This document shows positions 55,487 to 64,000 of a stretch of DNA of 64,000 bases, piece by piece. The DNA comes from Paramyrothecium sp. XJ0827 (Eukaryota > Ascomycota > Sordariomycetes > Hypocreales > Stachybotryaceae), in the NCBI GenBank assembly GCA_020881915.1, contig JAJFPB010000001.1, positions 1,612,001 through 1,676,000 on the forward strand. Direction: 5' to 3'. Each line of letters opens with the position of its first letter. Positions within the stretch are counted from its first letter, which is position 1. A model generated the notes under the pieces. That model saw nothing but the letters and a program-made list of their open reading frames with translations. It ran no database searches and had not been told where the DNA came from. The position numbers and the translations under genes are program-made.

Positions 55487-58384
55487 ATGGGACGATTTGA
55501 CAGCTTCGTGTCCATGGCAGGGGACATGCTGCAGCAAGCAAACGAAGAATACCGGCGGGAGAGGGCTAGACAGCAACAACGTGGACAGCAACGGCCCCGG
55601 GAGCCCAGCGAGTATAGGTCTGACCAGCCGGCTCAGTATCACAATCCGAGCACGACTCATCATCACTCGTTTGACTATGCGCGAACATCGCAACCTCCAC
55701 CGCTGCCACCCCGTCAAGCAGCTACGGATCAGACATTTCAGCTAACGCCGCAGCATCCTACAATCTTCCCGCCTCTTGGAAATCGACATGCCGAGCAGTA
55801 CGAGGCCCAGCCATCGTATCCCCCTTCTGCCGGCACGGCGGACCTTCTAGGGAACCCGCAAGTGGTCCGACAAGCTCTCGAGGAGCAGTTGCTCAGGGAG
55901 CGGCAAGAAGCTGACCGGATTCGGAAACAGCATGAGCTCCAGGTCGAATCAAGTCGGCGGGAGGCTGATCGATTCCGCAAGGAGTACGAGACACGGCCTG
56001 AGGAAGGCAAGCGGGAGGCCGAACGGCTCCAACGCGAACGCCAAGCCGAGCTGGAGCGACATAACCAGGAGGCTGATCGCAAACAAGGCGAAATTGGGCG
56101 CTCGCAAAAGGCGCAGCAGGAAAGTGCGAACGCTCGCATGGCAAGACTGATGGCACAGGCTGAAGAGGACATGCGACGGGCTCGAGACATGTTCCAACAG
56201 CAGACGGGGCACGCGCAGGGCTTGGACAAAGCGAACAAGGTAGCGGCGCAACGTCTGCCACAAGACGATCAGATTCGGGAAAATGGGAGGAGCAAGGCTT
56301 TCCAACCCGAGGTAGGACCAAGTTCTAGGCTAGAGGACGATGAGCTGGTTAGGCAGATCCAAGACTTGCTGCTGGCTCCTTCGTCGCCGCCGCATAACTC
56401 CATCGCAGAGGAGCGAACGGACGCCGTATCTTTGCAAAGTACGCAGCATGTTTCTGCTAAGCCAGCAAACGAGTCACCGAGCCTTCTCAACAAAGAATCA
56501 GCTGCTCAGCTACCCAAGCCAGCAAATCCGACCTTGGAGTCGTCTCAACCACAGGAAGCCCGCTCTCCACCACCGCCAACTCAAGCCGACGTCAAACCCT
56601 CTTCAGAAGCGAACACCAGTTCTCAGAAAGTTGCGCCATCAGGATACTTCCCGCAAAAATCGCTGCCTGTCGACCCTGGTCTAGCGACGCCTGTAGTGCA
56701 CGAGTCCGGTGTGACGCCTGTGGTCGAATGCATTGGGTCGCCTACAAATATCGACGTTGATTGGTTCGTTCACGATTCTGCGCCCGAGTTCTTGGTCTGT
56801 AGCAGATGCTTCGTCGACCACATTTATAAGACTACATTACGAAGCTCGTTCGCACGTCACCGGTACGACGACTTTGACAGCGTTCCCAGAATGTGCTTCT
56901 TTGGCTCCAGCCGTGTGAAAAAGGACCTGTGGCCAGATGCAGTCTTGAAGGGCAGCTTGGATACTATGCAAGGCTACATGAAGTCGCGGCCTCGAATTGG
57001 CCACTGTCCAGAAATGAGCCCACAGGAGAGCCGGGAATGGTGGGTAGCTTCGGACGTTGCTGGCTTCTCCATTTGCTCGGCTTGCTACGAAGATGATATC
57101 TTCAGCGGGCCATTTGCGACGCGTTTCCGACTCGAGAAGCTGAACGCAGGCTACGTTTGCGACGCTGCTTTCTGGTTTGTGAAGCGCATGTACGCGATAC
57201 ACAGCGAGAAGGCCGACTGGAAGGGATTCGCAGACGAGGTAAAGGATCGGCTTCAAATCCCGATTTGCCCCAAGATGCAACCCACCCCCGGCACAGAGCG
57301 AACTTGGCTTGTGTCTAAGCGTGGGCCAGAGGGACTGCAGATATGCTACGCTTGCTATGGAGACTACTTCTACGGCACGCCCAATGCCGCTCACTTTCAG
57401 CACCTGGTGCGAGACGCCGAGAAGACTGTCTGTCTGATGGGCCATTTGAGTTTTCTCCTTCCAGCGCAGCAAGCCATTTCCAAGAAGGACCCGGAGCTGT
57501 TCTGGCGAACCATCGAAGAAGTGGACAAGCAACCATTCTGCGGTGGAATTGGGACCAAGGGGGCTTCGTGGTTTACACTGCCAAACGACCCGGCTGGATT
57601 CGGCGTGTGCGGAGCTTGTCGTGCTGGAATAGCGGTACCCTGTGGCTGGTTCCAGTTTCTGATCCCGAAGCAAGTTTTGCCCACGGAGACTTTCTTATGC
57701 TCTTTCAATCCTAGTCACGTTCGCTTTGGTGGCTTCATGAGGATGCTTGGGGAGACGCTCCTTAGAGGTTCGTGGAAACCACTGGGAGATTTCGCCGCCA
57801 ATTTTGCCAATGTGCCTCTATGTCCAAGGAACAGCTTCCACACACCGCCGAATCGCCGATACTGGGGCTGGGATAGTTTGCACATCTGCGAAGAGTGCTA
57901 TATCACCTTCGCCAAGGGCACTGCTCTTGAGCCTCTGTTTGCCATGAAGGGTGGGCTCATCGATAAGTCACGGTTATGCGATATCTATTCCCCACGGATG
58001 CGTGGTATGTACACGGATGTATGCGAGGGACGTATGACACTCGACGAGCTGCTCAACTTCGCTCACCAGCGCCGTGCCATATACATACAGACGATCCCTG
58101 AGTGCGAGCGCTTGCTCGACCAGCAGAAGATCATGGCAATAGAGGCCCAAACGCTTGGCGTCCAAGGAACTGTGTACAAGTCCATGGGATATACGTACGA
58201 TACCGTCATGGGCCATAGCTACACAGTCGGAAACTCTTACGTCGGCCATGGGTATGCTAATCATTTCTTACTCGATGGAGCAGTCTACGACAAGCAAAGC
58301 AGGGAACTGTCGGCCCATGTGACAAGCGGAAGCACCATGCTCCAGATCCAGATGCTGGAGCAGAGGTGGAGGGCAGTGGAGTGA
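55487..58384 (+). CDS. Coiled-coil protein with five tandem cysteine modules, unknown function
   Basis: A single exon of 965 residues. The start ATG 55487 has an ideal context (GCCGCCATGG); a GTG lies 12 codons upstream. Residues 1-110 are Pro/Gln-rich. About 130-250 form a long charged coiled coil (ERQEADRIRKQHELQVE). About 255-430 are disordered. From about 430 to 860, five modules follow at nearly even spacing. Each has an aromatic W, then CxxC (Cys438/441, 530/533, 620/623, 708/711, 801/804), a third Cys some 25-40 residues on and a fourth near the end, often as CPxM/CPRN. Four cysteines per module suggest a structural zinc site. The last 90 residues are Tyr/Gly-rich (YKSMGYTYDTVMGHSYTVG). 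I do not recognise a named domain. No membrane helix is seen. Cellular role is unknown. Confidence 0.82.
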   Translation: MGRFDSFVSMAGDMLQQANEEYRRERARQQQRGQQRPREPSEYRSDQPAQYHNPSTTHHHSFDYARTSQPPPLPPRQAATDQTFQLTPQHPTIFPPLGNRHAEQYEAQPSYPPSAGTADLLGNPQVVRQALEEQLLRERQEADRIRKQHELQVESSRREADRFRKEYETRPEEGKREAERLQRERQAELERHNQEADRKQGEIGRSQKAQQESANARMARLMAQAEEDMRRARDMFQQQTGHAQGLDKANKVAAQRLPQDDQIRENGRSKAFQPEVGPSSRLEDDELVRQIQDLLLAPSSPPHNSIAEERTDAVSLQSTQHVSAKPANESPSLLNKESAAQLPKPANPTLESSQPQEARSPPPPTQADVKPSSEANTSSQKVAPSGYFPQKSLPVDPGLATPVVHESGVTPVVECIGSPTNIDVDWFVHDSAPEFLVCSRCFVDHIYKTTLRSSFARHRYDDFDSVPRMCFFGSSRVKKDLWPDAVLKGSLDTMQGYMKSRPRIGHCPEMSPQESREWWVASDVAGFSICSACYEDDIFSGPFATRFRLEKLNAGYVCDAAFWFVKRMYAIHSEKADWKGFADEVKDRLQIPICPKMQPTPGTERTWLVSKRGPEGLQICYACYGDYFYGTPNAAHFQHLVRDAEKTVCLMGHLSFLLPAQQAISKKDPELFWRTIEEVDKQPFCGGIGTKGASWFTLPNDPAGFGVCGACRAGIAVPCGWFQFLIPKQVLPTETFLCSFNPSHVRFGGFMRMLGETLLRGSWKPLGDFAANFANVPLCPRNSFHTPPNRRYWGWDSLHICEECYITFAKGTALEPLFAMKGGLIDKSRLCDIYSPRMRGMYTDVCEGRMTLDELLNFAHQRRAIYIQTIPECERLLDQQKIMAIEAQTLGVQGTVYKSMGYTYDTVMGHSYTVGNSYVGHGYANHFLLDGAVYDKQSRELSAHVTSGSTMLQIQMLEQRWRAVE

Positions 58385-58594
58385 GGAGGCGCTTTTGTCT
58401 TTCAAAGCCAAAGCCCGTTTAATGGCTTGATGCATCACAAGGTTCCAGTATCTGTAGAAGGTATGTGTTACAATAGAAACAGATTTAGTCGGGTATATAA
58501 ACGACAACATTGCCAGCATCTCATACACATTTCTTCCTTGGCATCCAATGCGTTGTTCAATCCTACACTTCAAGAACCATACATCATCTACTTT

Positions 58595-60509
58595 TCAGAA
58601 TAGCAGCTCCCACAGGTCCAACGTGCTCTGTACGACTCGAAGCCCGTTCTTGCCCGACTTTCCAAGCGCAAGATACCTTCCATCATAGCTGAAGGACGCA
58701 GCCGTCACATAGCCCATTCTGAACACGATGGATTGCAGACGGCGGCCGGTTTGTAAATCGCTAATGTCCACACCGTCATGTGTGCTGCACGCCAGGAATC
58801 GGCAGTTACCGGAGATGGCGATGGGACGACCTTCCCGGCGTCTGCGTTCACTGAGCGCGTACGTGTCGAGGCTGCCCGTCAGGTATTCCCAGCGGTAGAC
58901 GGTGTCGCCCCATATCGAAATGATGACGTGCCCGTCCGGGGTGATTCCCAGGAACTGCGGGCGCTTCCAGGTGTTCACGTCGAGCTTGGCCAGCGGCTCG
59001 CAGGTCACCGGGTCCGTTACGCGAATGGTCCCATCGCAGGAGATGGAAACGAAGGCGCGTTGGTCCGGGGTAAAGACGCCGTGCGTCACATCCTCTACGT
59101 GGAGAGTATGAATGCTTGCCTCCACAAATGTGCCTGTGCCAGTAAGATGACTGGGCGGGTTGGGGCCGGCGGCGACATATTCCATGAAAGATATTTTACC
59201 ACCCGGCATGGTGGCTGCAAGACGATTCCCATCTTTGGAGAAGGCGAGCGGCCTCGCCTCGACTGTCGCCACCTCCCCAAGCCTTCTACCCGTCAAGCGG
59301 TTGTGAATCACCATTGCTGGTTTCTCTATGGGCAAGTGCTGATTGTAAGGAACGGTGAGTGATCGGCCATATCTGCTCCTGTCAGAGAGGAAAGCCCAGA
59401 CCGGTGCGGTCTGGCTGAATGTCAGATGGATACCCCAAGAAGGAGTCATATTGATGATGGAATGGCCAGTCAAGTCGTACGTTTTAATGTCGGCTTGCGT
59501 CGTGGAGACAGCGACAACAGTCTTGGCCTGAAACTCGTTGGCTTGGACCTGCAAGATCTCGGACACGCCAATCTCCGCCTTGAAGAGATGCCGGACGCCA
59601 ATGCTCTCAGGCGCTGGATATGAGATTGGCACCAAGTCCACCGGAGGTGGAGGTGGCTGGACAGCGGCTGAATGCTCGGAGACGCCGTCGCTTCTTGCAA
59701 TTGGCCTAGGAAAAGGGTGAGTACGTAGGCCCTCTTCTTGAGACTCGGTCGATTCCGATTTTGTGTTGAACTTACGCTGATGCCACGTTTCCACTGGTAG
59801 ATGCCTGGGGTACCACGAGAGAAGATGAGGTTTGTTCAACGAATTGTTGAACGCTATCAAGAAGCTCGAGCAAAGCCGGTTCTGGGGCCTGCTCCTCAGT
59901 CTCCGTGACGCGGCCTCGGATGTTGACCACCATCTGTATGATCTGCGTGATTTGATATGGCGGCAGATCTGATGAATCAGAGGCGGGCTGGATATCAGCG
60001 CTTCACAAGCATTAACAAATGGTTTGAACAGAGTGACCAAAGAAGGGTGCTCGTTTCAAGCTTATTGACGCGACATGTACTTACAATAGTAACGCGTCAG
60101 ATGCTAGGTCAAGAGCCAGTCTGAAGGTTTCGGTTGGCTTTACCAGGTCGGACAGGTTGCCGGCGACTTCTTGGAGCCAGCCCTCCCGGGATCGATCTGG
60201 ACGCCGGACGACCTCGACGAGCTGGTCGACTAGCCTCAGGGCACAGCGAGCCACGCCAACCACCGAGGCTCGCACGTTTGGAGCGGTGGGCGCAGATTGT
60301 TGGCTGGCCGCATCCTCGTCGTTGCGCTGCAGCAGACCGGCAGTCATGCGGAGGTCGCCCAGCTCGCGTGACAGCGCGGCGGCATCCTGCCGACCGGCTG
60401 GGTAGTAGCGCACGAATTCGCGGACGGCGTCATCGGCGGCTTGGGCAGAGGCGACCAAGCTTTCGCATAATGTGCTTATGCGGGCGGCATTCCCGCTCGA
60501 CGAAGTCAT
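58595..60509 (-). CDS. STAND-like N-terminal helical domain fused to a beta-propeller
   Basis: Exons 60509-60085, 60000-59776 and 59705-58595 encode 586 residues. Intron 1 (84 bases) has a GTAAGT donor and an AAG acceptor; intron 2 (70 bases) runs GTAAGT to CTAG. Residues 1-215 are helical (ISTLCESLVASAQAADDAVR, LVDQLVEVVRRPDRS, LPPYQITQIIQMVVNIRGRV). They resemble the N-terminal domains that precede NACHT in fungal STAND receptors. After a proline run (PPPPPVD) come about 340 residues of weak WD40-type repeats (AFSKDGNRLAATMPGGKIS, FVSISCDGTIRVTDPVTCEP, SFSYDGRYLALGKSGKN). There is no Walker A or B motif. Exon 2 is clearly coding in the frame used here. The longer unspliced frame of exon 3 runs into non-coding sequence upstream. 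Possible role: adaptor or sensor in non-self recognition (inference). Confidence 0.75.
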
Positions 60510-61176
60510 TCTTCGCGGCAGGGTCGGCTTCAATCACGGAACGAGTGTTTTGAACGGTTCGCGCGAGCCAACGCAACGCGGGGAGAGTTGGCCAAGGCCA
60601 TGATCTCAGTTTAGTTATAGGAGTCCATGCGGCGCCAGTAAGCCTGGCCCCGGGCTTGGCATCTCGCATGGGTCCCCCTTGCTGCTAGTCGAGATGTTTT
60701 GATTCTCCTCGGAACTGCAACCGTTGGGCTCAGGCGGCGGCCTCCACATCCGACTGCTTGTACCACATGGCAAGTGGCCATTTCCACTCAGCCATTGGAA
60801 ACTGGAGTCAGTGAGTTGGATGAATTGAGATATGTTGTCGAGGCGCAGTTGTGGCGGAGCCAGAATGCCTAGCCTCACGTACGCAGCCTAACCAGACGAT
60901 CGATACTCAACCCCAGCACAACAGTAGCCTATCACGCCAGCCTCTTTTTTGCCCGACAACGGAAGAGAGCTGACGCAGAGTTATACATTCCGGGCGTTGC
61001 CAGTCAAGAATTCAAGCCATGTCCATACATCAGGAAGCGGGATTGACGTGTCCTGCATGCAGATTGTGTGGCGGCGGCGACAATGACACCCCTGATCTCT
61101 TCAAAGCTGTAAGGCGAAGCATCAGAACAATAGAATGTTCCGAAGAATTATGCATGGCGTTGCTCACAGGACGGGG

Positions 61177-61204
61177 TTTTTTTTTTTTTGGGGGGGGGGG
61201 TTTT
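61177..61204. repeat. T13-G11-T4 homopolymer block
   Basis: Thirteen T (61177-61189), eleven G (61190-61200) and four T follow one another. It may be a real simple repeat, or a sequencing or assembly fault, since such junctions are error-prone. Confidence 0.85.
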
Positions 61205-61725
61205 GCATCATTTTGAAAACGGTGTGTGAAATCAGTAACAGAGCATAGCGTAGAAAGCAGAGGTCCATTGTCCCCAATAAGCTCTGGACAAGTTCAGTTC
61301 TTGAGCACTCGTTTGTATGTTACATCTGTCACTTTTGTCTAAATCTTGTCAGAGAATATTCTCATGGACGAAAACGCGGAGTCCATTTGGCTGTTTTCGA
61401 ATAAACAAACAGCGAGAATACGCCTTTGAGCGTTCTTTGCAAATCCAAGCTGAAGTTGAACCACGGCCGAATGGGATAGCCATACAAGAACAAGGGAACT
61501 ACTGCGCATAACTTCATTGCCATCTTCATAATTGCGGCTTAGATACTACATAGTCTACACAAGCAGAAGCCATGTAATGAGGAACACATTCGCTATTGCA
61601 AGATCCTGGAACAGTGCGAGGCGTACCGAATGAAGCAGCTGTAATAACAACCGGCGTTAATACCGACAACAATTGTAATCAATGAGAAATCCTAGACCCT
61701 CACAATTGTGCTTTCAAAGCCACCG

Positions 61726-61908
61726 ATGTTGAAGGCGAGCTTGATTCTTCTGCTTTCGGCCAGTATACTTCTTTCCTTAAGCTCCATCGGTTTTTACATC
61801 TACGAAGAACCTTGCTTTGCCGAACTTGGCCATCTCCCGACTTGCCAGTACGTAAATTCCTATTTGCAACTGACTCAATACCTTGAGCCACTTTTCCCTC
61901 CCAAATGA
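61726..61908 (+). CDS. Possible small membrane or secreted protein (60 aa or first exon)
   Basis: ATG 61726 opens a 60-codon frame ending in TGA at 61906-61908. It begins with a strongly hydrophobic helix (MLKASLILLLSASILLSLSS) followed by EEPCFAELGHLPTC with two cysteines. A GTACGT donor occurs right after the second cysteine, so this could be exon 1 of a longer gene, but no exon 2 is found. It may be a relic. No family is recognised. Confidence 0.22.
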   Translation: MLKASLILLLSASILLSLSSIGFYIYEEPCFAELGHLPTCQYVNSYLQLTQYLEPLFPPK

Positions 61909-62362
61909 CATGACGACGTGGCTCTGAAAAGATGAAAAATGCTCTGTGATGCCACACCAGCCAGTTATGAAGAATCATATAGTGAGTCAGGGAAGTATAA
62001 GCCCCTTTGCACTAACGAATTGCTTTCGAATTGGGCCGAAACCTTAGCCTATTTCAAGCTCGCCACCATTACGCCCTAGCTGAGGCTAGCTCTTGCAGCC
62101 ACCCTCGGTAGCACTATGCGACATGGTCGAGTTTCCTACTTGAACTATTTCTCCTAGGTTTGAGAGACTCAAAGTTTAGACAATATTCACATAATAGTAG
62201 TTCAAATACGGGATTTGTTGCCCAGTTTGTGAGCCAAATTGGAGAGATCACTAAACATTGATGTAAAATCGCCAATCAAACTGTTACAGGCACATGAGGT
62301 CGAAATAAAAATGGATTTGTCTCATTACTTCACTCATACCGCCAAGTCTAAATATGTATCCT

Positions 62363-64000
62363 CTATACTTTCTCAAAGAACTGATTCAGTCGTATGATCT
62401 CCACGGACCCGTACGTTCGTTCCAGTACCTCCAGAACCCCCCTTGCCGTGATTTCAGGATCCCAAGCATCGGCCAGGATGACAGCGTTCACATCAGCCTC
62501 GCCTTCTTCCAACAATAGTCTCACTATTCTTGTCCATCGTTCAGTCCCTTGTGGATTGATATCATAATAGTCAATCCATTTTCTTCTCCGTGCATCCCTC
62601 AAGTGACGGAGAACTGAAATCCAGGCTGTCGTCTGCGATCGAGTGTTGAAGTCCAGGTACACATGGTTGGGGCCTGGATTGGTGTGTCCACAATTCCGTA
62701 AGAGACCAGCAATAAGTCTGGGGTCCGAGAGAGGGAATATGGTTTTCTGGGTTGAGCAAAGGAACTCAGTTGCGTACGACAGCAGCGGTGTGGCATCGAT
62801 GCGCATGAGCTCTTTTTCCTGCTCCGAAACCTTGCCTTCCTTAAAGCGTCGATTTTGCTCTTTCACCTCCTCAATCACATACTGTGTCAAGCCAAACTTG
62901 GTGGCAAGACATAGAAAGGGCTGCCAAATGGGCGGTGCTTTCATCCGGACTTCGTAGGACCCAAACGCGTTTCGGGCCCAATGGTCGTACGGGTCGCCCG
63001 ATTTTCGTTGCCAATACCATGACAAAGTGGCATTGAGCTCGTTAAGGAATGCTGGTTGCAGTTGTCGGGGGTCAGTTCGGACAAAGCGTGCATGCGTCAT
63101 GGCCAAGGCGATTTCAGGCCACCATTCATCAAGTCGACGGTGCTGCTCCGGCTCATCCAATGGGACCTTTAGGCGCAGAACATAGGATCTATGAAGCCTC
63201 AGATGTGGATCAAATCCTCCCGGACTACTCGACACCAAGCGCTCCTGGACCTGTTTCGTTTCCATAAGCCAATCGCGGACTGTTCGGTGGATATATGTGA
63301 TCCGGCATTGAGTGAGCGCGTGCTGTTGTTGGCTGATGAAATTACCGCGAGAGGATGCAGGAGGGAAAAGGCCTAGTAGACCAGCGAATCTCTGAGTCAC
63401 CGTGTTGCTTACTTCTTGACATCTTTCCAGTGTTACAGCGTCCGCGGCTTGCTTGACTTTCTTTTCCAGCGCGAGGTTGTCGTCAGACAAATTGAGGGCA
63501 AAAGCCATCTCCCAGACAGTTAGGGAGTGGGAAGTTTCGTCTTTGAGGAGGTCGGCGACTACTTCTCGCGCTCTTAGTAGCTGGAATATCGAGGCTGTGA
63601 TTCCGATCTGGTGACGATCCTGGTCTTGGAATATGAACTTGTCGAACAAAGCCTCAATATCCGACGGTAGTGTAGCTAAAACATCTTCCAATTCTGAGAT
63701 CTTGAAACTCCTACCGGCCGTAATGGGACTGAGGGCGTCCAAAACCTTGTTCAGAGCGAGTCTCACCCAGAGGAATACTCCATCGGCTTTTTGCACAATG
63801 TTGTTGGTAAACTCTTCAGCACGGGGATTTTGAAGGTTGAGTTGACGTCGGAAATGGGGGTTTTCGTTGAGTCTGTCTCTAGCGTATCGGAGCATATCGC
63901 GGTGAGTGAGGTCTTGAAGCTTCAAATTCGGAACGGCTGATTCAAAAGCTGCCTCAAAGACACTCCAAGGACGGGATGACAAGCATAATTTGACACTGCG
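62363..64000 (-). CDS. NACHT-family (NLR-like) protein, C-terminal part; 5' end outside window
   Basis: The frame is open from the right edge to a stop at 62363 (about 545 residues). It starts with KLCLSSRPWSVFEAAF, the SSRP motif at the end of fungal NACHT NTPase domains. The winged-helix region follows: LQDLTHRDMLRYARDRL, KADGVFLWVRLALNKVLD and LPSDIEALFDKFIF. YIHRTVRDWLM is the shared HRTV motif. The remaining 250 residues are helical, ending in LLEEGEADVNAVILADAWDP, which resembles a single degenerate ankyrin unit. It is a predicted cytoplasmic STAND receptor for non-self recognition. It is related in layout to the gene at the left edge, but the two are not close copies. Both point into the window. 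Confidence 0.85.
   Translation of the reverse strand, partial: RSVKLCLSSRPWSVFEAAFESAVPNLKLQDLTHRDMLRYARDRLNENPHFRRQLNLQNPRAEEFTNNIVQKADGVFLWVRLALNKVLDALSPITAGRSFKISELEDVLATLPSDIEALFDKFIFQDQDRHQIGITASIFQLLRAREVVADLLKDETSHSLTVWEMAFALNLSDDNLALEKKVKQAADAVTLERCQEVSNTVTQRFAGLLGLFPPASSRGNFISQQQHALTQCRITYIHRTVRDWLMETKQVQERLVSSSPGGFDPHLRLHRSYVLRLKVPLDEPEQHRRLDEWWPEIALAMTHARFVRTDPRQLQPAFLNELNATLSWYWQRKSGDPYDHWARNAFGSYEVRMKAPPIWQPFLCLATKFGLTQYVIEEVKEQNRRFKEGKVSEQEKELMRIDATPLLSYATEFLCSTQKTIFPLSDPRLIAGLLRNCGHTNPGPNHVYLDFNTRSQTTAWISVLRHLRDARRRKWIDYYDINPQGTERWTRIVRLLLEEGEADVNAVILADAWDPEITARGVLEVLERTYGSVEIIRLNQFFEKV

Larger units (their letters stand above)
60510..62362. other. Intergenic region with homopolymer block
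   Basis: It contains the upstream part of the gene at 58.6-60.5 kb, a T13-G11-T4 block at 61177-61204 and one small hydrophobic frame at 61726-61908, listed separately. The rest, AT-rich toward 62.3 kb, shows nothing recognisable. Confidence 0.45.

Noticed and set aside
56837..57673. A 278-codon minus-strand frame opposite the cysteine-module gene
   Set aside because: The plus-strand frame has the regular cysteine repeats, an ideal start and full length, so this is its shadow.
59706..60040. An N-terminal extension of exon 3 of the STAND/propeller gene in one unspliced frame
   Set aside because: The extension is Arg/Ser-rich and crosses clear donor and acceptor sites. Another frame of the same DNA gives a helical sequence that joins in phase on both sides.
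1..64000. CRISPR arrays, bacterial operons, intact transposases or viral genes
   Set aside because: No regular repeat-spacer arrays, transposase or reverse transcriptase motifs, or viral replication genes are seen. The intron-rich gene structure is eukaryotic.

Overview
The window is chromosomal DNA of a filamentous ascomycete (Pezizomycotina, most likely a plant-associated Sordariomycete). The reasons are short introns of about 47-103 bases with GTAAGT-like donors and CTAAC/CTGAC branch sites, wide gene spacing, an intron-bearing tRNA-Leu, NACHT/HET-type non-self recognition genes, and secreted plant-polysaccharide enzymes. Genus and species cannot be read from the sequence. There are no operons, and every gene has its own promoter.

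Layout. 1-8.6 kb: the 3' part of a NACHT-family (NLR-like) gene, then a urea amidolyase (DUR1,2). 10-17.2 kb: a tentative small Myb/SANT gene, a GH74 xyloglucanase with a cellulose-binding tail, and a sugar transporter. 20-25 kb: a small secreted IgE-binding-like protein and DUG2 (WD40 plus M20 peptidase, glutathione degradation). 26.9-38.2 kb: a PL1 pectate lyase, a 66-residue unknown, a GH15 glucoamylase with CBM20, a HET-domain gene and a secreted CBM9-like protein. 39.9-42.8 kb: tRNA-Leu(AAG) and an orphan O-methyltransferase. 45-47 kb: a large membrane-anchored protein of the kind often labelled modin. 50.7-54.1 kb: the F-box/WD40 protein CDC4. 55.5-60.5 kb: a coiled-coil protein with five tandem cysteine modules, then a STAND-like N-terminal domain fused straight to a beta-propeller. 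62.4-64 kb: a second NACHT-family gene running off the right edge.

Two themes stand out. One is extracellular carbohydrate use: xyloglucan, pectin, starch, a lone carbohydrate-binding protein and a sugar importer, spread over about 27 kb. The other is self/non-self recognition: NLR-like genes at both edges, a HET gene and an NLR-like N-terminal domain without NACHT. Housekeeping functions (urea and glutathione catabolism, SCF-Cdc4) lie between them. Nearly all exon joins given here were worked out by hand from splice signals and reading-frame phase. The least certain are the Myb-like gene, the first intron of the 58.6-60.5 kb gene (AAG acceptor) and the last exon of the HET gene.

The best candidates for something undescribed are the five-fold cysteine module at 56.8-58.0 kb, the NACHT-less STAND/propeller gene, the 66-residue protein with a 14-base first exon, the HET splice site that doubles as a stop codon, and a cluster of eight GGTACC palindromes upstream of CDC4.
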